This document shows positions 7,863 through 19,035 of a DNA stretch of 64,000 nt, in pieces. Position 1 is the first letter of the stretch. Each line of letters begins with the position of its first letter. The notes under the pieces were generated by a model. It saw only the letters and a list, made by a program, of their open reading frames with translations. It did not search any database and had not been told where the DNA came from. Made by a program: the position numbers and the translations under genes. Location: the NCBI RefSeq assembly GCF_942548115.1, contig NZ_OW824151.1, positions 1,240,001-1,304,000 on the forward strand, written 5' to 3'. Source of the stretch: Aeromicrobium sp. Leaf245 (lineage in GTDB: Bacteria; Actinomycetota; Actinomycetes; Propionibacteriales; Nocardioidaceae).

Positions 7863-8929
7863 AGATCATCGACGCGATCGACCGGTTCCAGCGTCGGCAC
7901 CCGGTCCTGGCGTTCCCGCTGGCGGTCATCTACAAGTACTTCGACGACCAGGGCCCGTACCTGGCCGCGATCATCAGCTACTACGCCTTCATCGCGGTGT
8001 TCCCGCTGCTGCTCATCTCCTCCTCCATCCTCGGCTTCGTGCTGCAGGGGGACCCCGAGCTGCGCGACCGGCTGCTCGACACGGCGCTGAGCCAGTTCCC
8101 GATCGTGGGCGACCAGCTCGCCAGCGAGCAGGGGCTGCAGGGCAGCACGTCGGCCATCGTCGTCGGTTCGATCGTCGCGACCTACGGTGCGATGGGCCTG
8201 GGGCAGGCGGCGCAGAACGCGGCGAACATCGCCTGGTCGGTGCCGCGCAACAGCCGCGCCAACCCGTTCCTGATGCGGCTGCGCAGCCTGATCTTCCTGG
8301 CCATCGCCGGCCTGGGCATCCTCGCGCTCGCGATCGCGACGTCGGTGCTCGCGAACCCCGACGCGTTCGGCGGCACGGTCGGGCCGGCGACCGGCCCGTT
8401 GGTCCGTGGCGTCGGCTTCGTCCTCACGGCGGCCATCTTCGTGGGCCTGTTCCGGCTGGTGAGCGCCGGACGCGCCTCCACCCGGTCGGTGCTGCCGGGG
8501 GCGCTGCTCGCCACCGTGGGCTGGCAGCTGCTGCAGCTGGCGGGCAACACGTACGTCACGAACGTGATCAACCGGGCCAGCCGGACCGTCGACCCGACGT
8601 TCGCGCTGGTGCTCGGCCTGGTGGCCTTCATCTTCGTCGCCGCCGTGATGACCGTGCTCGGTCTGGAGCTCAACGTCGTCCTGCGGCGACACCTCTACCC
8701 GCGGGCGCTGCTGACCCCGTTCACCGACAACGTCGACCTCACCGATGCCGACAAGCGGGCGTACACCGCCTACGCGAAGGCCCAGCGGCACAAGGGCTTC
8801 GAGATCATCGAGGCCCGGTTCGAGAAGCCCGACGACGAGGACGACGGGGCCGGTGACGGGGCAGGTGACGAGACGGTGCCACCGTCGTCGCCGCCCGAGC
8901 CGGCGTCGGCTCGCCCCGGCACCGCCTAG
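7859..8929 (+). CDS. YihY/BrkB family inner membrane protein
   Basis: A 356-residue protein with about six hydrophobic helices between residues 35 and 280 and the family hallmarks DQGPYLAAIISYYAFIAVFPLLL near the start and an APG-like/TRSVLPGALLATVGWQLL segment in the middle. The C-terminal 70 residues are a charged, low-complexity cytoplasmic tail. The function of the family is unsettled; older labels as ribonuclease BN or virulence factor are not reliable. The GTG start overlaps the upstream PemK-like stop codon (GTGA), and the stop codon TAG is itself part of a -10-like box for the next gene. Confidence 0.85.
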   Translation: MKIIDAIDRFQRRHPVLAFPLAVIYKYFDDQGPYLAAIISYYAFIAVFPLLLISSSILGFVLQGDPELRDRLLDTALSQFPIVGDQLASEQGLQGSTSAIVVGSIVATYGAMGLGQAAQNAANIAWSVPRNSRANPFLMRLRSLIFLAIAGLGILALAIATSVLANPDAFGGTVGPATGPLVRGVGFVLTAAIFVGLFRLVSAGRASTRSVLPGALLATVGWQLLQLAGNTYVTNVINRASRTVDPTFALVLGLVAFIFVAAVMTVLGLELNVVLRRHLYPRALLTPFTDNVDLTDADKRAYTAYAKAQRHKGFEIIEARFEKPDDEDDGAGDGAGDETVPPSSPPEPASARPGTA

Positions 8930-8932
8930 GCT
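8927..8932 (+). promoter_or_regulatory. Putative -10 element of the cold-shock gene
   Basis: TAGGCT hexamer whose first three bases are the yihY-like stop codon. It lies 41 nt before the cold-shock ATG, leaving a short untranslated leader with an AGAAGGA ribosome-binding site. Actinobacterial -10 boxes are TANNNT. Confidence 0.5.
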
Positions 8933-8973
8933 GGACGCAGAGAGCTCCACCCCCCTGACAGAAGGACACGCGC

Positions 8974-9369
8974 ATGCCCACGGGCAAGGTCAAGTGGTAC
9001 GACACCGAGAAGGGCTTCGGCTTCATCAGCAGCGACGAGGGCGGCGACGTCTACGTCCACTCCGACGCGCTGCCCTCCGACGTCCCGGCGCTCAAGTCCG
9101 GCACACGCGTCGAGTTCGGCGTGGCGCAGGGGCGCCGCGGTGACCAGGCGCTGCAGGTCCGGGTGCTCGAGGGCGCGGCTCCGGTCTCGCGCACGCAGGC
9201 ACGGGCCCGGCGCAAGAAGCCCGAGGAGATGGTGACGATCGTCGAGGACCTCATCCGACTGCTCGACGACCTCGGCGAGGGCTACCGCCACGGCCGCCAC
9301 CCCGACTCGCGTTCCGCGAAGCCGGTGGCGCAGCTGCTGCGTGCGCTGGCCACCGAGCTCGACGCCTGA
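8974..9369 (+). CDS. Cold-shock domain protein with C-terminal extension
   Basis: A 131-residue protein. Residues 1-65 form a cold-shock (OB-fold) domain with RNP1 (KGFGFI) and RNP2 (VYVHSDAL) for single-stranded nucleic acid binding. The first residues (MPTGKVKWYDTEKGFGFI) are classic. The remaining 65 residues form a charged, helical extension (KKPEEMVTIVEDLIRLLDDLGEGYRHGRHP) seen in long actinobacterial Csp proteins and absent from the 67-residue type. It probably acts as an RNA chaperone. Confidence 0.9.
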   Translation: MPTGKVKWYDTEKGFGFISSDEGGDVYVHSDALPSDVPALKSGTRVEFGVAQGRRGDQALQVRVLEGAAPVSRTQARARRKKPEEMVTIVEDLIRLLDDLGEGYRHGRHPDSRSAKPVAQLLRALATELDA

Positions 9370-9398
9370 GGAGGTCTCGCGCCCGACGCCGTCCACGT

Positions 9399-9436
9399 CG
9401 GCCCATCCCGCCCCGCGAGGGGTCCGGGGTGGGCCG
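9399..9436 (+). terminator. Hairpin terminator after the cold-shock gene
   Basis: An 11-bp stem (9399-9409 with 9426-9436, one G-U pair) encloses a second small hairpin CCCC-GCGA-GGGG. No T-tract follows, as is usual in high-GC actinobacteria. Confidence 0.6.
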
Positions 9437-9506
9437 TCGTCGTCCCGGCCGATGCGGTCGGGCGGAACCGGTCGGGCCGATCCGTTCGAAGTGGTGGAGC
9501 AGGGCG

Positions 9507-9533
9507 TACACTGGTAGTTGAAGCATCTACTAC
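9507..9533 (+). promoter_or_regulatory. Promoter -10 with overlapping palindromic operator of the dioxygenase gene
   Basis: TACACT at 9507-9512 is a good -10 hexamer, with TTCGAA at 9485-9490 as a possible -35 (16-bp spacer). Immediately after lies a 20-bp imperfect palindrome at 9514-9533, GTAGTTGA-AGCA-TCTACTAC, arms 8 bp with one mismatch. A repressor bound there would cover the transcription start; the size fits a MarR-type dimer site, but no regulator gene is adjacent. Confidence 0.55.
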
Positions 9534-9544
9534 CTGGAGCGACC

Positions 9545-10399
9545 ATGACCACCAGCACCCCCTCGACGTCGGGCCCGGGCGTCGCCTACTCCGTGGCCGA
9601 CCTCGAGTCGCGCCTGCGCCCCAGCGAACGGATGCCGGTGCTCTTCGTGGGTCACGGCAACCCCATGCACGCGATCCGCGAGAGCGACTACACGCGCACG
9701 TGGGAGCACGAGGGTCGCCGGCTGCCGCAGGCCCAGGCGATCGTCGTGATCAGCGCACACTGGCTGACGCCGGGTCGCACCCACATCACCGACGCGCCGC
9801 GCAACCGGGTCATCTACGACTTCGGTGGCTTCCCCGACGAGCTCTACCGGGTGCGCTACGACTCCGTGGGCGACCACGCGGTCGCGCAGGTGCTGGCCCA
9901 CCAGCTCGTCGAGTACGAGGCCGCCCTCGACGCGCAGTGGGGGCTGGACCACGGGACCTGGTCGATCCTGAAGTACCTCGCGCCCGAGCCGCAGGTGCCG
10001 GTGCTGCAGATCAGCATCGACGACACCCTGCCGCTGCCCCGGCTCCACGACCTCTACGCCCGACTGCGCCGGCTCCGGCACCAGGGGGTGCTGTTCATCG
10101 GCAGCGGCAACATCGTCCACGCCCTCGGCCGGGCCCGGTGGGAGCCCGGGGCGGAGGCCTGGGACTGGGCCGAGCAGTTCGACGCCGACACGGCCGAGGC
10201 GCTGGTCGAACGTCGGGTCGACGCCCTGCTCGACCCGTACGGGACGTGGCGCGAGGCTCGCCTGGCCGTGCCCACGGACGACCACTACCGCCCGATGGTC
10301 GCCTCCCTCAGCCTGCTCGAGGACGACGAGGAGATCCGGTTCTTCAACACCTCGGTCGACATGGGCTCGATCGGCATGCGCAGCTTCGTGACCGCCTGA
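9545..10399 (+). CDS. LigB-type extradiol dioxygenase, 4,5-DOPA dioxygenase-like (YgiD/DodA family)
   Basis: A 284-residue protein of the class III ring-cleaving dioxygenase family. Metal-ligand histidines are visible in FVGHGNPM (about residue 38), VISAHWLT and the IGSGNIVHAL segment, plus the DHGTWSILKYL motif. The family cleaves catechol-type rings such as DOPA, often as detoxification. The ATG at 9545 follows GGAG at 9536-9539; a TTG further upstream in frame lies inside the operator and is rejected. An inverted-repeat operator directly before the gene suggests induction by an aromatic or quinone-like compound. Confidence 0.85.
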   Translation: MTTSTPSTSGPGVAYSVADLESRLRPSERMPVLFVGHGNPMHAIRESDYTRTWEHEGRRLPQAQAIVVISAHWLTPGRTHITDAPRNRVIYDFGGFPDELYRVRYDSVGDHAVAQVLAHQLVEYEAALDAQWGLDHGTWSILKYLAPEPQVPVLQISIDDTLPLPRLHDLYARLRRLRHQGVLFIGSGNIVHALGRARWEPGAEAWDWAEQFDADTAEALVERRVDALLDPYGTWREARLAVPTDDHYRPMVASLSLLEDDEEIRFFNTSVDMGSIGMRSFVTA

Positions 10400-10421
10400 G
10401 CGGTCCGGCAGTGCGACCTCC

Positions 10422-11924
10422 TCAGGGGTGAGGTGGCACGGCCGGGCCGACCGGCTCGCGGGACTGCACCGCCCGGGTCAGGACGAAGACGCCCCAGGCC
10501 ACGACGATGCCGGCCGTGACGAACATGGCCAGCGCCACGTCGGTGTCGAGGGTGAACAGCCCGATCCCGATGAGCCCGCCGATCACCCACGACAGCTGGA
10601 GCAGGGTCTCGGACCGGGCGAACATGCTCGTGCGGACCTCCTCGCGGATGTCGCGCTGGATCAGGGCGTCGAGGCTCAGCTTGCCCAGCGACTGGCACAG
10701 CCCGACGGTCAGGCCGAGCAGCGCCGCGACCGGCCAGCGGAAGAACGCCGCGGCGACCACGAGCACCGTGATGTCGACGAGCAGCACCGCGAGCACGACG
10801 CGGTGCGGGCTGCGCGAGCGGGTCCAGGACCCGATGACCACGCCGAGCGTGTTGCCCGCACCGGCGGCCCCGATCACGAGGCCCATCAGCACGGTGGCGT
10901 TGCCGGTCCAGCCGAGCGACGCGGGCGGCTCGCGCAGGGTGAACGCCATGAAGATGGTCAGGAACCCGGTGATGAGTCGCAGCCCCGCGTTGCTGCGCAG
11001 CGCGTCGACCACGTGCCGGGAGACGGCGATCCCGCCCCGCGGCGTGCGGCCGCTGAGGTCGGCGAGGTCGACCTGCTCCTCGCCCTCGCTGGAGTCGACC
11101 CGGGCCGGCAGCAGGATGGCCAGGACCGTGCCGATCACGAAGAGGACGAACGCGTAGCGCAACGACCACTCGGCCCCGATGGTCGCGGCACCGATCGCGA
11201 TGGGGGCCGACAGCGCCGCGGCGGCGGTGCCCGTCAGCGAGATCCTCGAGTTCGCCTTCACCAGGGTGAACTCCTCGGGCAGGAGTCGCGGCACGGCCGA
11301 CGCCCGGGTGACGCCGTAGGCCTTCGAGGCCACCAGGCAGCCGAGCGCCGCGAGGTAGAACGCCGCGGACTCGTCGGCGACGGCACCGGCGAGCACCCAG
11401 CAGCAGAACCCGCGGATGGCGAGGGTGCTGCCGATGGCCCACCGCCGGCCGCGGCGGAAGCGGTCCAGGAACGGGCCGATCAGGGGCGCCACGAAAGCGA
11501 ACGGCAGCATCGTGAGCACCAGGAACAGCGCCACCTGGCCGCTCGCCTGCTCGGTGGGGACGGTGAAGAAGAGGGTCCCGGCGAGGGAGACGGCGATGGC
11601 CGCGTCGCCGGCGGTGTTGAACGCGTGCAGCTCGAGCAGGCGTGACAGTCCCGACTCGCCCGCGCCGCCGGCGTGCGTGAAGCGGCGCGCCCCGGAGTAG
11701 GCGCCCACGCCACCACGGGCCACGGTGCGCCCGGTGCGGCGCAGCCCTTGGGAGATGCGGGCCGCGCGAGGCAGCCGACCGGGCGGGTCGGGCTCGCCGG
11801 CGGGACCAGGGTCGGGGCCGGCGTCGAGGTCGTCGAGGGTGTCGGGTCCCGTGGGTCCGTGCGGGTGCGCACCCGGCCAGTCGGGACCGGGAGCGCGGTC
11901 TCCACCGTCGCTCGTCTGGGCCAT
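10422..11924 (-). CDS. MFS transporter
   Basis: A 500-residue membrane protein with about 12 hydrophobic helices after a hydrophilic, proline/glycine/aspartate-rich N-terminal tail of about 100 residues. The loop GPFLDRFRRGRR corresponds to the MFS motif A region between helices 2 and 3. It fits the EntS/MDR-like exporter group of MFS proteins (FVAPLIGPFLDRFRRG), but the substrate is unknown. The chosen ATG at 11924 has AGGA upstream; the frame stays open far upstream but that part lacks features. It diverges from the DUF3027 gene across 111 bp and converges on the dioxygenase gene. Confidence 0.82.
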   Translation of the reverse strand: MAQTSDGGDRAPGPDWPGAHPHGPTGPDTLDDLDAGPDPGPAGEPDPPGRLPRAARISQGLRRTGRTVARGGVGAYSGARRFTHAGGAGESGLSRLLELHAFNTAGDAAIAVSLAGTLFFTVPTEQASGQVALFLVLTMLPFAFVAPLIGPFLDRFRRGRRWAIGSTLAIRGFCCWVLAGAVADESAAFYLAALGCLVASKAYGVTRASAVPRLLPEEFTLVKANSRISLTGTAAAALSAPIAIGAATIGAEWSLRYAFVLFVIGTVLAILLPARVDSSEGEEQVDLADLSGRTPRGGIAVSRHVVDALRSNAGLRLITGFLTIFMAFTLREPPASLGWTGNATVLMGLVIGAAGAGNTLGVVIGSWTRSRSPHRVVLAVLLVDITVLVVAAAFFRWPVAALLGLTVGLCQSLGKLSLDALIQRDIREEVRTSMFARSETLLQLSWVIGGLIGIGLFTLDTDVALAMFVTAGIVVAWGVFVLTRAVQSREPVGPAVPPHP

Positions 11925-12035
11925 GGAGTCATCCTGCCCCACGCGGCGGGGCTCGACCGCCCGAGGCTCGCCGTCGAGCCGGGCCCGTCCCGGGTGGGTG
12001 CCCGCAGGTGGGGTCGATGAGGGACAATCGGGGAC

Positions 12036-12779
12036 ATGACGACCGACGCCGTTCTGGCCGCCGCCCACGACGTGGCTCGCACCGCGCTGCTCGAGGCCAC
12101 CGACGAGTCCACGGTGGGAGACCACCTGCGGGTCGTCGACGACGGCGAGCGGCTCGCGACCCACCTGTTCGCCTGCACCGGACCGGGATACCGCGGCTGG
12201 ACGTGGGCCGTGAGCCTCTCGGCCGCGATCGACGACGGTGCGGTCAGCGTCAACGACGTGGTGCTGCTGCCCGGCGACGACGCCGTCGTGGCGCCGGCCT
12301 GGACGCCCTACCGCGATCGCATCCAGCCCGGCGACCTGAGCCCCGGCGACCTGCTGCCCCCCGAGGAGGACGACGCGCGGCTCGTGCCGTCGTGGTCCGC
12401 CGGCGACCACCTCGAGACCGTCGACCGCGCGTTCGCGCGCGAGGTCGGCCTGGGACGCCCCTGGGTCCTGTCGCTCGAGGGCCGCGACCTCGCGGCGCAG
12501 CGCTGGCACGACGGCGACCAGGGCCCCGACACGCCGCTCGCCCAGCAGGCCCCCGGCACCTGCCACTCGTGCGGCTTCCTGGTGAGCCTGGCCGGACCGC
12601 TCGCGGACCGCTTCGGCGTGTGTGCCAACGGGTCGGCGAACGACGACGGCCGCGTCGTGTCCTTCGAGCACGGCTGCGGGGCGCACTCCGGTGCCAGGTT
12701 GAGCCGTTCGGCCGGCCCGCAGAAGCTGCCGCCGCCGGTGTGGGACACCATCGCGGTCGACGGCCTCGAGACCAGCTGA
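12036..12779 (+). CDS. DUF3027 domain-containing protein
   Basis: A 247-residue actinobacterial protein of unknown function. The family pattern GPGYRGWTWAVSL near residue 50, VLLPGDDAVVAPAWTPYRDRIQPGDL around 80, and a later CHSCGF pair of cysteines plus HGCGAHS fit DUF3027, which may bind a metal through those cysteines. A GACAAT hexamer at 12023-12028 sits 7 nt before the ATG, suggesting a leaderless transcript. The MFS gene diverges upstream and the DUF2530 gene converges downstream. Confidence 0.85.
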   Translation: MTTDAVLAAAHDVARTALLEATDESTVGDHLRVVDDGERLATHLFACTGPGYRGWTWAVSLSAAIDDGAVSVNDVVLLPGDDAVVAPAWTPYRDRIQPGDLSPGDLLPPEEDDARLVPSWSAGDHLETVDRAFAREVGLGRPWVLSLEGRDLAAQRWHDGDQGPDTPLAQQAPGTCHSCGFLVSLAGPLADRFGVCANGSANDDGRVVSFEHGCGAHSGARLSRSAGPQKLPPPVWDTIAVDGLETS

Positions 12780-12817
12780 CCCGGCTCCGTCCCGCAGGGG
12801 TGCACGGGCCCGGCGCG

Positions 12818-13222
12818 CTACTCGGAGCGTCGACGGCCGGGCTGGTGGCGCAGGGCGTTGCGGCGCAGCCGGCAGTACTCGATGCCGATGAGCCCGAGGC
12901 CGAACCCGGCGAGGGCGGTCCACAGCCACCAGGTGCGGCCGTCGTCCTGCAGGGTGCCGAGGAACGGGACGAGCGCGAGCGCGACGACGCCCCAGAGGAT
13001 GGTGCCGACGGTCATGGTGCGGACGCCGTCGAGGTCCATGGGCTCGACCTGGGCGACCTTGTGGGTGGTGCGGCCGATCTCGAGCTCGGTGACCTCGGGG
13101 CGGCCGAGCTCGTGACGGCGGGCCGAACGCTCCAGCCGGGCGCGCTCGCGGTGTCCGAGCTTGCGCTCGATCGTCTCGGGTCCGTCGCCGTCGCGGACCG
13201 CCCACTCCGACTCGTCGCTCAC
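12818..13222 (-). CDS. DUF2530 domain-containing membrane protein
   Basis: A 134-residue protein with a charged N-terminal half and two hydrophobic helices in the C-terminal half (TMTVGTILWGVVALALVPF and TWWLWTALAGFGLGLIGIE). The segment MDLDGVRTMTVGT followed by DDGRTWWLW is the DUF2530 signature. Its function is unknown. Start is the GTG at 13222, right before the conserved VSDESEWAVRDGD; longer upstream extensions are antisense to intergenic sequence. It converges on the DUF3027 gene. Confidence 0.78.
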   Translation of the reverse strand: MSDESEWAVRDGDGPETIERKLGHRERARLERSARRHELGRPEVTELEIGRTTHKVAQVEPMDLDGVRTMTVGTILWGVVALALVPFLGTLQDDGRTWWLWTALAGFGLGLIGIEYCRLRRNALRHQPGRRRSE

Positions 13223-13331
13223 AGGGCCCAGGGTACCCGGCTCGTCGTGCGGGCTCGTCGACCGTGGCGCCCCTCGGCCCGGGACGACCCTCGACGGGCC
13301 CGGGGCGCGTGACGCTGGGAGGATGGTGCCG

Positions 13332-14366
13332 ATGAACCCCCGTCGCCGTCGGCTCCTGTTCCCGGCCCTCCTGGTCGTCCTGATCCTGGTGGCCGCCGTC
13401 GTGTCGTTCACCCGCGATGCCGACGCGGCCGTGGGGGCCGACGACGAGGACAGCCCGGTCGACTCGCGGGTGGTCAGCACCGTCACCGACTCCCGCATCG
13501 CCGAGTCGAGCGGCCTGGCGGTCAGCACGGTGCACGACGACCTCGCCTACACGATCAACGACTCCGGCAACGCCGACGTCGTCTTCGCGGTGCGTGTCTC
13601 GACCGGCGAGGTCGTGGGCACCACCACGGTCACCGGCACGGCGTGGCAGGACACCGAGGCGCTCATGCTCCACGACGGCCGGCTGTGGGTGGCCGACGTC
13701 GGCGACAACCTCGCGCAGCGCAAGGACACCGCCCTCTACGCGATCGACGAGCCCGGTCCGGGTGACGGCTCGGCCCGCTCCACGCGGTACCCGGTCGGCT
13801 ACTCCGACGGTCCGGCCGACGTGGAGTCGCTCGCCGTCGACGCCGACGGTCGCTTCCTCCTGGTCACCAAGGAGCTCCTGGCCGGTCGCATCCTGCGCCT
13901 GCCGGCCGACCTGTCGACCGACGAGACCAACGTCCCCGAGCCCGTGGGGGAGCCCACCCTGCTCATGGCCACCGACGCCTCCACCAGCCCCGACGGTCGC
14001 TTCGTGGTGGTGCGGAACTACATCGCGGCAGCCGTGCTCGACGCGACCGACCTGAGCCTCGTGCGCAGCGAGGCACTGCCGGACCAGCCGCAGGGCGAGA
14101 CGGTGGCGTTCGAGCCGTCGGGCGGCTCCTACCTGATCGGCAGCGAGGGGTCGCCCTGGGAGCTCGTGCGGGTCGGGTTCTCGGCCGGAGAGGCGGGCCA
14201 GGCCGCACCCAGCGCCACCCCCACGCCGTCGGCCTCCCCGTCTGCCACCGCCGCGGACCAGCCCGGTGAGATCGGCCGGCCGTGGTTCGTCGTGGTCTCC
14301 GGTGGGCTCGCGGTGCTGCTCCTGGCGCTCGTCGGCGTCTGGATCACCCGCAAGGACGACGACTGA
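13332..14366 (+). CDS. Membrane-anchored extracytoplasmic beta-propeller-like protein
   Basis: A 344-residue protein with a basic N-terminus and signal-anchor helix (RRRRLLFPALLVVLILVAAVV), an extracytoplasmic domain with repeated blade-like units (ESSGLAVSTVHDDLAYTINDSG, DVESLAVDADGRFLLVTKE), an Ala/Pro/Ser/Thr linker and a C-terminal membrane helix near 315-335. No catalytic motif is seen; it resembles NHL/SGL-type propellers. ATG 13332 is favoured because GGGAGG at 13317-13322 lies 9 nt upstream, while an in-frame ATG at 13323 directly abuts that site. No function is recognised. Confidence 0.68.
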   Translation: MNPRRRRLLFPALLVVLILVAAVVSFTRDADAAVGADDEDSPVDSRVVSTVTDSRIAESSGLAVSTVHDDLAYTINDSGNADVVFAVRVSTGEVVGTTTVTGTAWQDTEALMLHDGRLWVADVGDNLAQRKDTALYAIDEPGPGDGSARSTRYPVGYSDGPADVESLAVDADGRFLLVTKELLAGRILRLPADLSTDETNVPEPVGEPTLLMATDASTSPDGRFVVVRNYIAAAVLDATDLSLVRSEALPDQPQGETVAFEPSGGSYLIGSEGSPWELVRVGFSAGEAGQAAPSATPTPSASPSATAADQPGEIGRPWFVVVSGGLAVLLLALVGVWITRKDDD

Positions 14367-14466
14367 CCCGTTGTCGATGCCGCCGCGCGGCGCCGACGCG
14401 TCCTGAAACCCGATCGACCCAGGCACGACATCAACGTCGCCGGACGGTCTGGCATGCTGCGGTGCC

Positions 14467-15906
14467 ATGACGACCGTTCTCGAGCGCCACTTCAAGATCA
14501 CCGACCGCGGTTCCACCGTGGCGAGGGAGGTCCGCGGCGGCGTGGTGACCTTCCTGACGATGGCCTACATCATCGTCCTGAACCCGATCATCCTCGCCGG
14601 CGTCCCCGACGCCGACGGCTCGTTCCTCGGCGGCGGCTCCGAGCCGGGATCCGGCTTCACGACGATCGCCGCCTGCACCGCGCTGGCGGCGGGCGTGCTC
14701 AGCATCCTGATGGGCGCCGTGGCGAACTTCCCCCTCGCGATCGCGACGGGCCTCGGCCTCAACGCCTTCGTGGCGTACTCGGTGGCCTCGCAGATGACGT
14801 GGGCCGACGCGATGGGGCTCGTGGTGCTGGAGGGCCTCATCATCCTGGTGCTCGTGCTCACGGGCTTCCGGAAGGCCGTCTTCGACGCGGTGCCGGCCCA
14901 GCTGAAGACCGCGATCGCGGTCGGCATCGGCCTGTTCATCACGCTCATCGGCCTGGTCGACGCGGGCTTCGTCCGCACGACGGGCAACGCGGCCCCGCCG
15001 ATCGGCCTCGGCATCGGTGGTGAGCTGTCCGGCTGGCCCGTGCTCGTCTTCTGCATCGGCCTGCTGCTCATGATCGCCCTGCACGCGCGCGGCGTCCCCG
15101 GCGCCATCCTCATCGGCATCGCCACCACGACCGTGCTCGCCGGCGTCGTGCAGGCCATCACCGACACCCCCGGCAGCAACGGCGACCCGACGTCGAAGGG
15201 CTGGAACCTCAACGTCCCGTCGTGGCCCGACTCGTTCTTCGCCACGCCCGACTTCGGCCTGCTCGGCCAGTTCTCGCTGTTCGGCTCCTTCGAGCGCGTC
15301 GGCGTCGTGGCGGCCTCGCTGCTGGTCTTCACGCTCCTGCTGGCCGACTTCTTCGACACGATGGGCACGATGACGGCCATCGGCGCCGAGGCCGGGCTCA
15401 ACGACGAGAACGGCTCGCCCGAGGGCGCGCAGCGCATCCTCGTCGTCGACTCCATCGCCGCCGCAGCCGGTGGCGCCGCGGGCGTCTCGTCGAACACCTC
15501 CTACATCGAGTCGGCGTCCGGCGTCGGCGACGGCGCGCGCACCGGTCTCGCGAGCATCGTGACCGGCCTGCTGTTCCTGCTGGCCACGTTCTTCGCCCCG
15601 CTCGTGCAGCACATCCCCAACGAGGCGGCGGTCCCGGCACTGGTGCTCGTGGGCTTCCTGATGATGACCCAGGTGACGGGCATCGTCTGGGACGACCCGG
15701 ACATCGCGATCCCGGCGTTCCTGACGATCGTGCTCATGCCGTTCACCTACTCCATCACGGCCGGCATCGGTGCGGGGTTCATCGCCTACGTGCTGCTCAA
15801 GGTCACCCGCGGCAAGATCGCCGAGGTCCACGCGCTCATGTGGGTCGTGTCGGTGCTGTTCGTCGTCTACTTCGCCATCGACCCCATCACGCGCTGGCTG
15901 ACCTGA
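14467..15906 (+). CDS. NCS2 family purine permease (AzgA-like adenine/guanine/hypoxanthine transporter)
   Basis: A 479-residue protein with 12-14 hydrophobic helices. The opening KITDRGSTVAREVRGGVVTFLTMAYIIVLNP is the AzgA-group start, and ATGLGLNAFVAYSV, TLLLADFFDTMGTMTAIGAEAGL and SSNTSYIESASGVGDGARTGLASI are substrate-site and scaffold motifs of the group. It would take up adenine, guanine or hypoxanthine with protons. A CATGCT hexamer at 14453-14458 is 8 nt before the ATG. It is a single gene between a propeller protein and the carbonic anhydrase. Confidence 0.9.
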   Translation: MTTVLERHFKITDRGSTVAREVRGGVVTFLTMAYIIVLNPIILAGVPDADGSFLGGGSEPGSGFTTIAACTALAAGVLSILMGAVANFPLAIATGLGLNAFVAYSVASQMTWADAMGLVVLEGLIILVLVLTGFRKAVFDAVPAQLKTAIAVGIGLFITLIGLVDAGFVRTTGNAAPPIGLGIGGELSGWPVLVFCIGLLLMIALHARGVPGAILIGIATTTVLAGVVQAITDTPGSNGDPTSKGWNLNVPSWPDSFFATPDFGLLGQFSLFGSFERVGVVAASLLVFTLLLADFFDTMGTMTAIGAEAGLNDENGSPEGAQRILVVDSIAAAAGGAAGVSSNTSYIESASGVGDGARTGLASIVTGLLFLLATFFAPLVQHIPNEAAVPALVLVGFLMMTQVTGIVWDDPDIAIPAFLTIVLMPFTYSITAGIGAGFIAYVLLKVTRGKIAEVHALMWVVSVLFVVYFAIDPITRWLT

Positions 15907-15916
15907 GCCGGTGACC

Positions 15917-15922
15917 TAGGGT
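15917..15922 (+). promoter_or_regulatory. Putative leaderless -10 element of the carbonic anhydrase gene
   Basis: TAGGGT hexamer 7 nt before the ATG at 15930; the expected start of transcription would coincide with the start codon. Confidence 0.5.
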
Positions 15923-15929
15923 CGGACGC

Positions 15930-16451
15930 ATGCAGATCGACCTGGGTGACGACCGACGTCCGCGCGTGGCCGAGTCCGCCTTCGTGGCCCCCAACGCCAC
16001 CCTGGCCGGGTCCGTCGTGCTCGAGGACGGCGCCAGCGTCTGGTACGGCGCGGTGCTGCGTGCCGACAACGAGCCGATCACGATCGGTCCGCGCTCCAAC
16101 GTGCAGGACGGGTGCGCCTTCCACGTCGACAAGGGTCAGCCGGTCGTCCTGGGCGAAGGGGTCTCGGTCGGCCACAACGCCGTCGTGCACGGTGCCGTCG
16201 TCGAGGACCACTGCCTCATCGGCATGGGGGCCGTGGTGATGAACGGTGCCGTGATCGGCAGCGAGTCCCTCGTCGCGGCCGGAGCGCTCGTGACGGCCGG
16301 CATGCAGGTGCCGCCGCGCTCCCTCGTGGCCGGGGTGCCGGCCAAGGTGCGGCGCGAGCTGAGCGACGACGAGGTGGAGGGCCTGCACCGCAACGCCCGC
16401 ATCTACGAGGAGCACCGCGAGCTGCACCGCTCCGCCACGGTCGTCGACTGA
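15930..16451 (+). CDS. Gamma-class carbonic anhydrase family protein
   Basis: A 173-residue left-handed beta-helix protein built of hexapeptide repeats (e.g. VAPNATLAGSVVLEDGASVWYGAVLRAD). Three metal-ligand histidines are in the expected spacing: one in CAFHVD and two in SVGHNAVVHG. Family members form trimers and hydrate CO2, though many bacterial homologues (YrdA/PaaY type) have weak or other activities. The C-terminal helix (SDDEVEGLHRNARIYEEH) completes the fold. It probably has its own leaderless promoter. Confidence 0.87.
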   Translation: MQIDLGDDRRPRVAESAFVAPNATLAGSVVLEDGASVWYGAVLRADNEPITIGPRSNVQDGCAFHVDKGQPVVLGEGVSVGHNAVVHGAVVEDHCLIGMGAVVMNGAVIGSESLVAAGALVTAGMQVPPRSLVAGVPAKVRRELSDDEVEGLHRNARIYEEHRELHRSATVVD

Positions 16452-16469
16452 CGACCGCGGCGGGCTGCC

Positions 16470-18948
<2,479 letters not shown>

Positions 18949-19022
18949 TCGCACCGGGCGCGACGTCGCTCCCGCCCCCGTCGGCTTCGTCACACCGGGT
19001 GGCCGGGCTCACAGGCCCGCCC

Positions 19023-19028
19023 TACGAT
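19023..19028 (+). promoter_or_regulatory. Putative leaderless -10 element of mutA
   Basis: TACGAT hexamer 7 nt before the ATG at 19036. It overlaps another in-frame ATG (19027), which supports 19036 as the real start. Confidence 0.5.
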
Positions 19029-19035
19029 GCCCCCT

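Noticed and set aside
2217-8950. Very long open frames on the minus strand opposite the polysaccharide and following genes (over 1000 codons)
   Set aside because: They are mirror frames of real high-GC genes. Their translations are rich in Arg, Ala, Gly, His and Asp without domains, while the plus strand encodes clear protein families.
14373-14397. Hairpin after the propeller-like gene at 14366
   Set aside because: The stem is short and interrupted; too weak to call a terminator.
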